Of a stretch of 64,000 nucleotides of DNA, positions 52,905-61,686 are shown in pieces. Position 1 is the first letter of the stretch. Each line of letters starts with the position of its first letter. The DNA lies in contig JARHVB010000083.1 in assembly GCA_029222685.1 (NCBI GenBank), positions 279,249 to 343,248 on the forward strand, in the 5' to 3' direction. This DNA comes from Terripilifer ovatus (GTDB lineage Bacteria > Pseudomonadota > Alphaproteobacteria > Rhizobiales > Beijerinckiaceae). Under the pieces are notes generated by a model. The model ran no database searches, was not told the origin of the DNA, and was given only the letters and a program-made list of their open reading frames with translations. Position numbers and translations under genes: made by a program.

Positions 52905-53798
52905 ATGGCAATGAACCAGCCGGTCTATACGCCTCTTAAACCTTCCCGCACGCGCTCGCTCGATGTGCGCGGCCTGCGCTATCAATTGCGCGAATGGGGC
53001 GATCCCGACGATCCGCTGCTGCTGTTCCTGCACGGCCATCGCGACACCTCGAACACCTTCCAGTTCATGATCGATGCCATGGCCGGCCGCTGGCATGTGG
53101 TGGCGCCCGACTGGCGCGGGCATGGCGGCAGCGCCTGGGCGCCGCAGGGCTACTGGTATCAGGATTATCTCGCCGATCTCGACACCATTGTGGGGATCGT
53201 GTCGCCGCAAGCGCCGCTCGATATCGTCGCCCACAGTCTCGGCGGCAATCTGGCGACGGTCTACGCCGGCATCCGGCCGGCGCGCGTGCGCACGGTCGTC
53301 TCCATCGACGGTTTTGCGCTGCGGGACACGCCGGCCGAGCTGGCGCCGGAGAAGCTGCGCAAATGGCTCGACAGCTGGCGGGCGACGCCGCGGGAGCGGA
53401 CCTATGCGAGCGTCGCGGAGATGGCTGAAAGGCTGATGACAGCAAACGCGCGGCTTACTACCGACAAGGCGATGTTCCTCGCCAGTCATCTAGCGCGGGC
53501 GGTCGACGGTGGTTTCGCCTTCGGATTCGATCCGACCCATCGGCGGCCGTTTCCCACCCTGCACCGCATCGACGAATGGGCGGCATCCTGGCGCGAGGCC
53601 GAGGCGCGGATCCTGTGGATCGCCGCCGGCAACCGCTTCGAGCGCATGGAGCGCGACGGCGACGGCAATTTCAACTGGCGGCTGGCGCAATTGCGCCATG
53701 GCTCCAGCGTGCAGATTCCCGACACCGGCCACAACATCCAGCACGACGCGCCCGACGTCCTGGCGCGCGTGGTGGAGGATTTCCTGACCGCGAAATAG
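52905..53798 (+). CDS. Alpha/beta hydrolase
   Basis: The 297-residue enzyme shows the fold's order: LLLFLHGHRDTSNTFQFMID (oxyanion region), WHVVAPDWRGHGGSAW, the nucleophile in VAHSLGGNLATVY (Ser111), and the final histidine in IPDTGHNIQHDAP. It lacks a signal peptide. This could be an esterase, lactone hydrolase or a C-C hydrolase of the meta-cleavage type; the sequence does not decide. It ends only one base before the convergent HbpS-like gene. Confidence 0.88.
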   Translation: MAMNQPVYTPLKPSRTRSLDVRGLRYQLREWGDPDDPLLLFLHGHRDTSNTFQFMIDAMAGRWHVVAPDWRGHGGSAWAPQGYWYQDYLADLDTIVGIVSPQAPLDIVAHSLGGNLATVYAGIRPARVRTVVSIDGFALRDTPAELAPEKLRKWLDSWRATPRERTYASVAEMAERLMTANARLTTDKAMFLASHLARAVDGGFAFGFDPTHRRPFPTLHRIDEWAASWREAEARILWIAAGNRFERMERDGDGNFNWRLAQLRHGSSVQIPDTGHNIQHDAPDVLARVVEDFLTAK

Positions 53799-53799
53799 C

Positions 53800-54201
53800 T
53801 CAGGCGAGCGCGTCGAGCCCTGCCTTGGCGATCTGACCGTCCTGAGACGATTGCACACCGGAGACGCCGATGGCGCCGACATACTGACCATCGACGATGA
53901 CCGGCAGGCCGCCCTCGACCGTGGTGGCGCCGGGCAAAGTCATCACCGCCGCGCGGCCGCCGGCCACCGCCTGCTCGAGCGCCAGGGAGGGCCTGCGGAA
54001 CATGATGGCGGTGCGCGCCTTGGCGACTGCGATCCGCGACGAACCCCTCTGGGTGTTGTCCATGCGTTCGAGATACATGAGATGGCCGCCGTCATCGACG
54101 ATGGCGATCACCACATTCCATTTGTTGGCCTGCGCTTCAGCTCTGGCGGCGGCGGCCATTTTCTTTGCATCGTCGAGGGCGAGAGCAAGCTGGTTCAACA
54201 T
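53800..54201 (-). CDS. GlcG/HbpS-family heme-binding-like protein
   Basis: The 133-residue protein matches the GlcG/HbpS/PduO C-terminal family: MLNQLALALDDAKKMAAAAR, a strand WNVVIAIVDDGGHLMYLERM, and GGLPVIVDGQYVGAIGVSGV near the end. The family includes an extracellular heme-binding redox sensor component and cobalamin-linked enzymes, and members often sit in catabolic gene clusters. There is no signal peptide here. It is convergent with the alpha/beta hydrolase gene and divergent from the TauD gene. Confidence 0.9.
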   Translation of the reverse strand: MLNQLALALDDAKKMAAAARAEAQANKWNVVIAIVDDGGHLMYLERMDNTQRGSSRIAVAKARTAIMFRRPSLALEQAVAGGRAAVMTLPGATTVEGGLPVIVDGQYVGAIGVSGVQSSQDGQIAKAGLDALA

Positions 54202-54396
54202 GTATTTCAGTCCTTTGTCCCGGAAACGAGACCGCGACCATAGCAGCGGGGAGTGTCATAGATCACGCTGATTTTGCGTCGGGCGCAAGACCGTGCCCAC
54301 GTCGGCAAAGATTTATGCGCCACCGGTCAAGACCCCGGCGTGTTTACATTTAGGGTGATTGGATAAGGATCCATACAGGCATAGGGGATTGTCGCC

Positions 54397-55260
54397 ATGC
54401 AAGATGCACTCGCCCTGAAAACGCGCCCTCTCCTGCCGGGTTTTGGCGTGGAAATCCTGGATATCGACATTGCCAGTGCCGACCGCGAGATGCTCGACGC
54501 CGTGATCGACACTTTTCACCGCAACGGCGCGATCGTGCTCCGCAACCAGTCCCTTACGCCTGCCCAGCAGGTCGCGTTCACACGTGAATTCGGCGAGCCG
54601 GAAGGCAATGTGCGAGAGGAATTCACACATCCAGATTTCCCGGAAATCATGATCATTTCCAACAAAATCGTCGACGGCAAGCCGATCGGCAATCCGGAAG
54701 CCGGCCTCAACTGGCACACCGATTTCCAGTATGGCGTGCGCACCGCGCTCTGCACGCTGCTCTATGGCATCGAGACGCCGGCCGTCGGCTCCGATACGCT
54801 GCTGGCCGATCTCTGCGCGGCCTGGAATGCCCTGCCCGAGGAAAAGCAGCAGCAGATCGACGGCCTCAGGACTCACTTCAGCTATCAGCTCTTCCAGGAA
54901 AAGCGCGGCGTCGCCCTGACGCAGGAGCAGAAGGACGCAATGCCGGATGTCCTCCACCCGCTGGTGCGCCGTCACCCCGCCGACGGACGCAAGGCGATCT
55001 GGGGCCTGGCGGTCGGCCCGGTCAAACGGCTCGTCGGCAAGGACGGCGAGGAGATGGACGAAGAAGAGAGCATCGCGCTCATCAAGGAGCTGATTGCGTT
55101 CTGCACCCAGGAAAAGTTTGTCTATGCTCACAAGTGGCAGCCGGGCGATCTTCTCGTCTGGGACAACCGCTGCACCCTGCATACGGGAACGCGTTTCGAT
55201 TTCGACAAATACATCCGCCACGTGCATCGCACATGGGTGCGCGGCGATATCCCGTTTTGA
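54397..55260 (+). CDS. TauD/TfdA-family 2-oxoglutarate-dependent dioxygenase
   Basis: The 287-residue enzyme has the iron triad: His107 and Asp109 in LNWHTDFQYG, and a distal histidine in YIRHVHRTWVRG (His277), followed by the arginine that holds 2-oxoglutarate. The start LPGFGVEILDIDIASADREM is family-like. Such enzymes hydroxylate and so cleave sulfonates, aryloxy acids or other small acids, using Fe(II) and 2-oxoglutarate in the cytoplasm. The binding-protein gene follows after 33 bases and may supply its substrate. Confidence 0.9.
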   Translation: MQDALALKTRPLLPGFGVEILDIDIASADREMLDAVIDTFHRNGAIVLRNQSLTPAQQVAFTREFGEPEGNVREEFTHPDFPEIMIISNKIVDGKPIGNPEAGLNWHTDFQYGVRTALCTLLYGIETPAVGSDTLLADLCAAWNALPEEKQQQIDGLRTHFSYQLFQEKRGVALTQEQKDAMPDVLHPLVRRHPADGRKAIWGLAVGPVKRLVGKDGEEMDEEESIALIKELIAFCTQEKFVYAHKWQPGDLLVWDNRCTLHTGTRFDFDKYIRHVHRTWVRGDIPF

Positions 55261-55293
55261 TCTCAGATCATTTTTGGAAAGGCCGAAGCTGAC

Positions 55294-56814
55294 ATGATCA
55301 GCCGTCGCAAAGTCGTCAGTGCCGTCCCTCTCGCGCTCGCGGCGCCGGCGCTGATGCGCCGCGCCATGGCGCAGGGCGCCAAACCGCTGACCATCGCATT
55401 CCCGGCGGACGTGTCTTCCTGGGATGCGATGAACTCCGGCACGTCGGTCACCCAATCACTGTACAAATGCGTCTTCGACACCATGCTCGACGTGACGCCC
55501 GAGGCCAGGCTCGAGCCCGGCCTCGGCAGTTTCGAGTGGACCGACAACAACAACCAGGTTCTGGAACTGACGCTGCGCGACAACCTGACTTTTCACAACG
55601 GCGATCCGCTGACGTCGGACGATGTGCATTTCACCATATTCACCCGCCTCAAGGCCGATAATGGCCTCGCGGTCGCGGGCAATTTCGGCAGGATCGTCGA
55701 GGCCGTGGAAACGCCGGCTCGCAACAAGGTGATTTTCAAATTCGCCAGCAAATACGTGACGGCGCCGCAGCGCCTCGCCAGCGTCGGCTACGTGATGCCA
55801 CGCCGCTATTACGAAAGCGTCGGGGCGGAAGCCTATCTGAAGAAGCCGGTCGGCGCGGGGCCCTACAAGCTCGTCGACTACCAGCGCGACTCGCGCATCC
55901 TGCTGGAAGCCTTCGACGGCCATTGGCGCGGCGCGCCCAAGATCCGGCAGGTTACCATCCAGATCATCAAGGATCCGACCACGCGCATCGCGGCGATCCA
56001 GAGCGGACAGGTGGACCTGGCGCATAATCTTCCGGTGCGCGACGTCGTGCGGCTGGGCGCCCTGCCGCATCTCACCGGCAACCTGCATCCCATCAGCAAT
56101 GTCGTGATGATCCACATGGTCAACAAAGGCATATTCCGCGACCAGAACCTGCGGCTCGCCTTCCATCATGCGATCGACAAGGCGGCGCTGTCGCGCGCCT
56201 TTTTCAGCGGTAAGGCGGAACCCCTCTCCATGTGGGCCGGCACCGGGGCGGCGGCCAACGACCCAGCCTTCAAGTTCGCCTACGATCCAGAACTCGCCAA
56301 ATCGCTGCTCGCCAAGTCCGGCTACAGCACGACGAATCCGGCGAAGATCACCTTCACCACCTTCAACGGCGTGTTTCCGAACGATTTCGACATCGCCCGC
56401 ACGATGGTGCAGATGTGGAAACGGGTCGGCATCGACGCCAATCTGGAGACGATGGAATTCACCAAATACGGCGAGCTGTCGCGCACCGACAAGCTCGAAG
56501 CGCCGATCCTCTACAACTGGTTCAACCCGACCGACGATCCGGAATCCTATTCAGGCTCGATCATGGATCCGAAGAAGCGCTTCTCGGTGTGGAAAAGCGA
56601 CGATATTTCGCCGCGCCTCGATCCGCTGCTCGAGGAAACCAATTACGACAAGCGCGTCGCCGGCTATCGCACCTTCGACAGATGGTGCGTCGAACAGGGC
56701 TACGCGTTCCCGATCCTGCAAGGTGTCGCGACGGTCGTCTACGCCAAGCGCGTCGGCTATACGCCCTATCGTACCGGGCTTCTCGCGCCCTATGCGTGGT
56801 CTCTCAACGCCTGA
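55294..56814 (+). CDS. Peptide/nickel-type ABC transporter substrate-binding protein (SBP_bac_5)
   Basis: The 506-residue precursor begins MISRRKVVSAVPLALAAPAL, a twin-arginine-like signal cleaved near MAQGA. The mature part is the two-domain DppA/OppA fold: FTHNGDPLTSDDVHFTIF-like NLTFHNGDPLTSDDVHFTIF, then VGAGPYKLVDYQRDSRILLE and QIIKDPTTRIAAIQSGQVDL. It delivers ligand to a Dpp-type importer. The matching permeases and ATPase lie next door on the opposite strand (56816-60680), with only one base between the two stops. The ligand may be the substrate of the TauD-like enzyme. Confidence 0.92.
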   Translation: MISRRKVVSAVPLALAAPALMRRAMAQGAKPLTIAFPADVSSWDAMNSGTSVTQSLYKCVFDTMLDVTPEARLEPGLGSFEWTDNNNQVLELTLRDNLTFHNGDPLTSDDVHFTIFTRLKADNGLAVAGNFGRIVEAVETPARNKVIFKFASKYVTAPQRLASVGYVMPRRYYESVGAEAYLKKPVGAGPYKLVDYQRDSRILLEAFDGHWRGAPKIRQVTIQIIKDPTTRIAAIQSGQVDLAHNLPVRDVVRLGALPHLTGNLHPISNVVMIHMVNKGIFRDQNLRLAFHHAIDKAALSRAFFSGKAEPLSMWAGTGAAANDPAFKFAYDPELAKSLLAKSGYSTTNPAKITFTTFNGVFPNDFDIARTMVQMWKRVGIDANLETMEFTKYGELSRTDKLEAPILYNWFNPTDDPESYSGSIMDPKKRFSVWKSDDISPRLDPLLEETNYDKRVAGYRTFDRWCVEQGYAFPILQGVATVVYAKRVGYTPYRTGLLAPYAWSLNA

Positions 56815-56815
56815 A

Positions 56816-58717
56816 TCAGGTCGCCAGCGGCGCCCAGCGTTTCGAAATGTCCTCCGGCGGCAAGGCGGCGATCAGTTCGCGCGTATAGGGATGCTGTGGC
56901 CGGCTGAAGACGGCTTCCGTCTCGCCGCTTTCGACGATCACGCCTTTCCACATGACGAGCACGCGGCTGCACAGATAGCGCACGACCGCGAGATCGTGCG
57001 AAATCATCAGCAGCGCGATGTCGAACTCGGAGCGCAGGCGCAACAGCAGGTTGAGAATCTGCGCCTGCACCGAGACGTCGAGGCCGGAGGTGATCTCATC
57101 GGCGATGAGCAGCCGCGGCGTATTGCAGAGCGCGCGGGCGATGTTGACCCTCTGACGCTGGCCGCCCGACATTTGCGAGGAAATCTTCGTCAGCGTATCG
57201 AGCGGCAGACCGGTTGAGCGCAGCATGTGCTCCGCCTGCGCGCGCCGCTGCTGCCGGCTCACTTGGCCCGGCTGCAGGGGCTGGGTGACGAGCTGCAAGG
57301 TGCTGCGGCGCGGATTGAGCGCGGCGCGCGGGTCCTGAAAGACAAACTGAATGCTGGCGATGCGCCGACGCCATTCGGCCTCGTCGCCGCCAAGCGGCTT
57401 GTCGTCGAGCAGGATGCGCCCGGTGCTCGGTTCTTCCAGGCCCATGATGAGACGGCCGAGAGTCGATTTGCCGCTGCCGCTTTCACCGACGACGCCGACG
57501 AATTCGCCCGGTGCGACGGAAAAGCTGGCGCTGCTTACCGCCGTCTGCCCCGGGGCGCGCGACAGCCAGCCGCCGCGGCGGAAAATCTTGGTGACGTTGT
57601 CGACCTTGAGCAGCGGTGCCGCCGCCAATTGTTTGGACTGCGACAGCGGATTGGTTTCCGCGTTCTCGGCTTCCGCATTTCTGGCGACTGCGCCGGGACG
57701 AATGCAGCGCAGCGCCCTTGCGTCGCCGCAATCGGCCAATACCGGCGGCTCCGCGAGGCAGGCGTCGATCGCCGAGGCGCAGCGCGGCGCGAAGCGGCAT
57801 CCTGTCAGCATCGGATATTCGGGCAAGCCCGGCATCTGGCCGCTCGGCGAGGCAAGCGCGCGCCATTCCCCGTCGAAATTCGGCATCGCAGCGTGAAGCG
57901 CGCACGTATAGGGATGCCGTGCATGCAGGAACAATTCGCGCGCGGGTCCCTCCTCCACGACCTCGCCGGCATAAAGCACGGCCACCTGATCGCAGATCTG
58001 CGCCGCCAGCCGCAATTGATGCGTGATGAACAGCACCGCGGTGCCGTGGCGCTTCTGCAAGGCGCGCAACAGGCTGACGATATGTCCCTGCGTGGTCACG
58101 TCGAGCGATGCGGTCGGCTCATCGGCGATCACCAGATCGGGATTGCTGATGAAGGCGAGCGCAATCAGCACGCGCTGGCACATGCCACCGGAAAGCTGGA
58201 ATCCGTATTGATCGTAGACGGTCTCGGGCGCTTCGATGCGCACGTCGGCAAGGGCGGCGAGCGCGGCCTTGCGGCCCTGCCCCGCCGATAGGCCCAGACG
58301 GCGCAGATGTTCGCGAAAATGCGCGCCGATCGTCATGGCAGGATTGAGCGCCATCATCGGCTCTTGCGGAATGAACGCGATCTCGCGGCCAAGCAGGCTG
58401 CGATGCTTGCGTTTTGACAATGCCAGCAGGTCGGTCGCGCCGAAGCGCAACGATCCGCTGGCGACCCGGAAGCCGTCCGGCAATTGGTCGGCGATGACGC
58501 GACCGAGCATGCTTTTGCCGGCGCCGGATTCGCCGATCAGGCCCAGCACCTGCCCACGGCGAAGTGTAAGATTAACGTCGCGCAGAACCTGCACGGGGCG
58601 TTCATGCAGGGAACCTGCCTGCACCGTCAGCCCCCTCGCCTCGAACAACGGCGGCGAAGCTGCGTCGTCATGAGGTGCGAAGTCCTGAAGCGCGAGCGGC
58701 GAAAGCAAGGTTGTCAT
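56816..58717 (-). CDS. Fused DppD-DppF-type ABC transporter ATP-binding protein
   Basis: The 633-residue chain holds two complete ATPase modules. The first has GESGAGKSMLG, signature LSGGMCQRVLIALA and IADEPTASLDVTTQG. The second has GESGSGKSTLGRL, signature MSGGQRQRVNIARA and IADEITSGLDVSVQA. Between them lies the oligopeptide-type extension with CRFAPRCASAIDACLAEPPV, where the cysteines can bind an Fe-S cluster. Fused DppDF chains are known. The ATG at 58717 overlaps the dppC-like stop codon (ATGA). It powers the neighbouring permease pair. Confidence 0.94.
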   Translation of the reverse strand: MTTLLSPLALQDFAPHDDAASPPLFEARGLTVQAGSLHERPVQVLRDVNLTLRRGQVLGLIGESGAGKSMLGRVIADQLPDGFRVASGSLRFGATDLLALSKRKHRSLLGREIAFIPQEPMMALNPAMTIGAHFREHLRRLGLSAGQGRKAALAALADVRIEAPETVYDQYGFQLSGGMCQRVLIALAFISNPDLVIADEPTASLDVTTQGHIVSLLRALQKRHGTAVLFITHQLRLAAQICDQVAVLYAGEVVEEGPARELFLHARHPYTCALHAAMPNFDGEWRALASPSGQMPGLPEYPMLTGCRFAPRCASAIDACLAEPPVLADCGDARALRCIRPGAVARNAEAENAETNPLSQSKQLAAAPLLKVDNVTKIFRRGGWLSRAPGQTAVSSASFSVAPGEFVGVVGESGSGKSTLGRLIMGLEEPSTGRILLDDKPLGGDEAEWRRRIASIQFVFQDPRAALNPRRSTLQLVTQPLQPGQVSRQQRRAQAEHMLRSTGLPLDTLTKISSQMSGGQRQRVNIARALCNTPRLLIADEITSGLDVSVQAQILNLLLRLRSEFDIALLMISHDLAVVRYLCSRVLVMWKGVIVESGETEAVFSRPQHPYTRELIAALPPEDISKRWAPLAT

Positions 58718-59589
58718 GCTTCGATCCTGCGGCGTTCGGATACGCGGGGATCGAGCATGAGGCGCAATCCGTCGCCCAGCATGTTGGCCGACAGCACCGT
58801 GAGGACGATCGCCGACACGGAGAAGATCAGCGACCACGGGGCCTGAAACACCGTCGCGAGGCCATCGGCAATCATCACACCCCAGGTCGGGATTCCGGGC
58901 TCGACCGAGACGCCGACGAAGGACAGAACCGACTCCACGATCACCGCGATACCGATCTCGACGCTCGTCAGGGTAATGATGATCGGCAGCACGCCGGGCA
59001 CGAGATCGCGCGTCATGATGCCGACATGGGAGGCGCCGGCGATCCGGGCCGCCGATATATATTCGAGCTTCATGAGGCCGATCACCGAACTGCGGATGAT
59101 CCGGCAGAACCGCGTCCAGTCGACCAGGATGGTCGCCAGGATCACGTTGCGCAGGCCTGGCGAGAGCCCCACCATGAGGACGAGCGAGAGGACGACGGCC
59201 GGAAACGACATCCATATATCCACGAGGCGCGATATGGACTTGTCGAAAATGCCGCCGAGATAGCCCGACAGGATGGCAATGGTCGCGCCGACCAGGCATG
59301 TGCCGACCGGCACGACGGTGCCGACGATGGCAGCGACCCGGGCGCCGTAAATGAGCCGCGAGAAGACGTCGCGCCCCAGACTGTCGGTGCCCAGCGGATA
59401 GGCCCAATCGCCGCCATCGAGCCAGGCGGGCGGCAGCAGAATCTGCAAAAGGTCCTGTTCGTTGGGATCATGCGGGGCGAGCCACGGCGCGCAGACCGCC
59501 ACGGCGACCACGATCAGCAGAAACGTCGCGCCGACGATCACGCGTCCTTCGCCAAGACGGAGCTGATGCCGGGCCTTGTGTTCCTTCAT
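58714..59589 (-). CDS. DppC-type ABC transporter permease
   Basis: The 291-residue membrane protein has the DppC features: an amino-terminal cytoplasmic stretch, LGTDSLGRDVFSRLIYGARV just before the core, and the coupling motif EYISAARIAGASHVGIMTRD. About six membrane segments are seen. The ATG at 59589 overlaps the dppB stop (ATGA) and is preferred to an upstream in-frame ATG inside that gene. It forms the channel with the DppB-like protein. Confidence 0.93.
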   Translation of the reverse strand: MKEHKARHQLRLGEGRVIVGATFLLIVVAVAVCAPWLAPHDPNEQDLLQILLPPAWLDGGDWAYPLGTDSLGRDVFSRLIYGARVAAIVGTVVPVGTCLVGATIAILSGYLGGIFDKSISRLVDIWMSFPAVVLSLVLMVGLSPGLRNVILATILVDWTRFCRIIRSSVIGLMKLEYISAARIAGASHVGIMTRDLVPGVLPIIITLTSVEIGIAVIVESVLSFVGVSVEPGIPTWGVMIADGLATVFQAPWSLIFSVSAIVLTVLSANMLGDGLRLMLDPRVSERRRIEA

Positions 59590-60680
59590 TGCCGCCTCAA
59601 CCTCGGATTGAGCCACAGATAGGATAGATCGACGAGCGCGTTGACCAGGAGCACGATGGCACAATAGGTCAGGCTGATGCCCTGGATCAGCGGCAGGTCG
59701 TGCGTGCGGATAGCAGTGATGAGCAGATTGCCCATGCCCGGCAGGCTGTAGATCGACTCGATCAGCAAGGTGCCGCCGAACGTCTGGGCGGCCTGCACGC
59801 CGATCAGGGCGACGGTCGGGATGGCGGCATTGCGCAGCGCGTGGCGAAAGAGAATGGCGCCTTCACCGACGCCGCGCAGGCGCGCCGCATTCACATATTC
59901 GTCCTGATAGGCCTCGATCAGGCTCGAGCGCAGCACGCGCATGACCAGCGCGACCTTGATCATCGCCAGCGCCGTCGCCGGCAGGACGAGATGCAGCAGG
60001 CGGTCGCCGAACGCGTCCCAACGGCCCGCGAGCAGCGTATCGATCAACAGAAACCCGCTGCGCCGCTCGACGATCATGCTGGGATCGATCGGTCCGATAA
60101 AAGGCAGGACATTGAGCCAGAGGCCGAAGAGCAGAACGAAGCTGATGCCCCACAGAAAATCCGGGATCGACTGGGCGAGGCTGGCGATCGTTTCACCGAC
60201 GCGCTCGACCGGCCGGCCGCGATACCAGAAGGCCGTCAGACCGAGGAGCGCGCCGAGCAGCACGCCAAGGCCGAGGCCGCAGAAAGCCAGTTCGATCGTC
60301 ATGGGCAGCGCGGCCAGGATGAGCCGTGTCACCGGTTCGCGCGCCTGGATCGAGTTGCCGAGATCGCCCTGCAGGGCGGCGCCGAGCCACATGAAATATT
60401 GCTCGTAGATCGGCCGGTCCAAGCCGTAGGCGTGGCGAATCTGCTCGGCATCCTCGTGCGTCGCATTTCCAGGCGTCAGCATGGACAGCGGATCGGCCGG
60501 GATGATGCGCAATATGAAAAATATGACGATCGAGACGGCAAAGAGCTGGAGAGCTATGGCAAGAACATTGCGCAGCGCCTTCAGCCCGAGATATCCGAAG
60601 GCGCGCAGATGCGCCCATCCGGCGCCCGATATCTGCCCGGTCGGCCACGGTTGAATCGGTGCTTGCGCCTCATCTGACAT
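59586..60680 (-). CDS. DppB-type ABC transporter permease
   Basis: The 364-residue permease has an extra amino-terminal segment, then the family's LFAVSIVIFFILRIIPADPL, the coupling motif EYVNAARLRGVGEGAILFRH and YSLPGMGNLLITAI with VDLSYLWLNPRLRR at the end. About six membrane helices fit. It is the first gene of the leftward permease-permease-ATPase operon and faces the alpha/beta hydrolase gene at 60914. Confidence 0.93.
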   Translation of the reverse strand: MSDEAQAPIQPWPTGQISGAGWAHLRAFGYLGLKALRNVLAIALQLFAVSIVIFFILRIIPADPLSMLTPGNATHEDAEQIRHAYGLDRPIYEQYFMWLGAALQGDLGNSIQAREPVTRLILAALPMTIELAFCGLGLGVLLGALLGLTAFWYRGRPVERVGETIASLAQSIPDFLWGISFVLLFGLWLNVLPFIGPIDPSMIVERRSGFLLIDTLLAGRWDAFGDRLLHLVLPATALAMIKVALVMRVLRSSLIEAYQDEYVNAARLRGVGEGAILFRHALRNAAIPTVALIGVQAAQTFGGTLLIESIYSLPGMGNLLITAIRTHDLPLIQGISLTYCAIVLLVNALVDLSYLWLNPRLRRQ

Positions 60681-60808
60681 GGCCGGACGCTAGGAAAGTT
60701 CATCCGCGGCATCTTGCCCCGCAGCGTACATTGTCTTGTCACGGAGAAAAAAGGCAAGACTCATGCCGACCAGACGCCAGGCTTCCATAGCCAAAAGCGA
60801 TGTTTTGC

Positions 60809-60830
60809 AAAAAGCCGGAAGCGGCTTTTT
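60809..60830. terminator. Perfect hairpin with A and T tracts (bidirectional terminator-like)
   Basis: AAAAAGCCG (60809-60817) and CGGCTTTTT (60822-60830) form a perfect 9-bp stem around GAAG. It looks like an intrinsic terminator on both strands, but lies between divergent genes (dppB-like leftwards, hydrolase rightwards), where no transcript is expected to end. Confidence 0.6.
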
Positions 60831-60913
60831 CGCCTCCCGCTCTCGAAAGCCCGTGCTAAAGGAGGCGCGAAATTGGAGTGCAAATCCGGCCAGATCGCCG
60901 GAACGAGGAGAAT

Positions 60914-61630
60914 ATGAGCCAGAAACCTGTTTTGTACCTGCTGCCCGGCCTGTTGTGCGACGCGCGTATTTTCCGCGCCCAGGTCGACGATCTCGCGCCC
61001 GTCTGCGAGGTCCGGGTGCCGGATTTCTTCGGCTTCGACTCGCTGACAGCCATGGCCGAGCATGTGCTGGCCTCGGCGCCGGCGCGGTTCTCAGTCGCCG
61101 GCTTTTCCATGGGCGGCCGCGTCGCGTTCGAGATCATGCGGCTGGCGCCGGATCGAATCGAACGCTTCTGCGCGTTCGATACAGGCGTGCATCCTCTCGA
61201 CCCGGGCGAACCGGAAAAGCGCGAGGCGATCATCCGCCTCGCCTACGACAAGGGCATGGAAGGGCTCGCCGACGCCTGGCTGCCGGGCATGATCCATCCC
61301 GCGCGGCGCACTGACGCCGCGTTCATGCAGCCGTTGCGCGAAATGATCATGAGCACGACGCCGGAGATTCACGAGAAGCAGATCCGTGCGCTCGTCGGCC
61401 GCCGCGACGCGACGCCGGTGCTGGCGCAGATCCATTGTCCGGCGTTGTTTCTTGCCGGGCGCCAGGACGAATGGAGCCCGCCGGCACAGCATGAAGCCAT
61501 GGCGAAGGCCGTGCCGGGCGCGCGTTTCGTCGTCATCGAGGACAGCGGCCATTTCGTCTCGGTCGAGCAGCCGGCGGCATTTACAAAGGCGCTGCGCGAA
61601 TGGATGGAGTTGCCGGCAGCGGCCGCATAA
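60914..61630 (+). CDS. Alpha/beta hydrolase
   Basis: The 238-residue protein has KPVLYLLPGLLCDARIFRAQ at the start, the nucleophile in VAGFSMGGRVAFEI, the acid in PALFLAGRQDEWSPPAQH and the histidine in VIEDSGHFVSVEQ, so the catalytic triad is complete. The ATG at 60914 has AGGAG only 3 bases away. A GTG at 60878 in the same frame adds 12 residues and lies 12 bases after a strong AAAGGAGG, so the true start is uncertain. The substrate is unknown. The LLM oxidoreductase gene follows after 56 bases. Confidence 0.87.
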   Translation: MSQKPVLYLLPGLLCDARIFRAQVDDLAPVCEVRVPDFFGFDSLTAMAEHVLASAPARFSVAGFSMGGRVAFEIMRLAPDRIERFCAFDTGVHPLDPGEPEKREAIIRLAYDKGMEGLADAWLPGMIHPARRTDAAFMQPLREMIMSTTPEIHEKQIRALVGRRDATPVLAQIHCPALFLAGRQDEWSPPAQHEAMAKAVPGARFVVIEDSGHFVSVEQPAAFTKALREWMELPAAAA

Positions 61631-61642
61631 TGCTCTAACATT

Positions 61643-61665
61643 AAAAAAAGCGGCCGAATGGCCGC
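61643..61665 (-). other. Hairpin with T7 on the minus strand
   Basis: GCGGCC (61650-61655) and GGCCGC (61660-61665) form a perfect stem, and seven A on the plus strand before it become T7 after it on the minus strand. It looks like a terminator for leftward transcription, yet both neighbours read rightwards. Confidence 0.4.
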
Positions 61666-61686
61666 CAAGGCAAAAGAGGAAACGCC

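Noticed and set aside
58718..59407. Upstream extension of the fused ATPase frame through the dppC-like gene
   Set aside because: The first 230 codons read the permease gene in a wrong frame; the ATPase begins at 58717 with a start-stop overlap.
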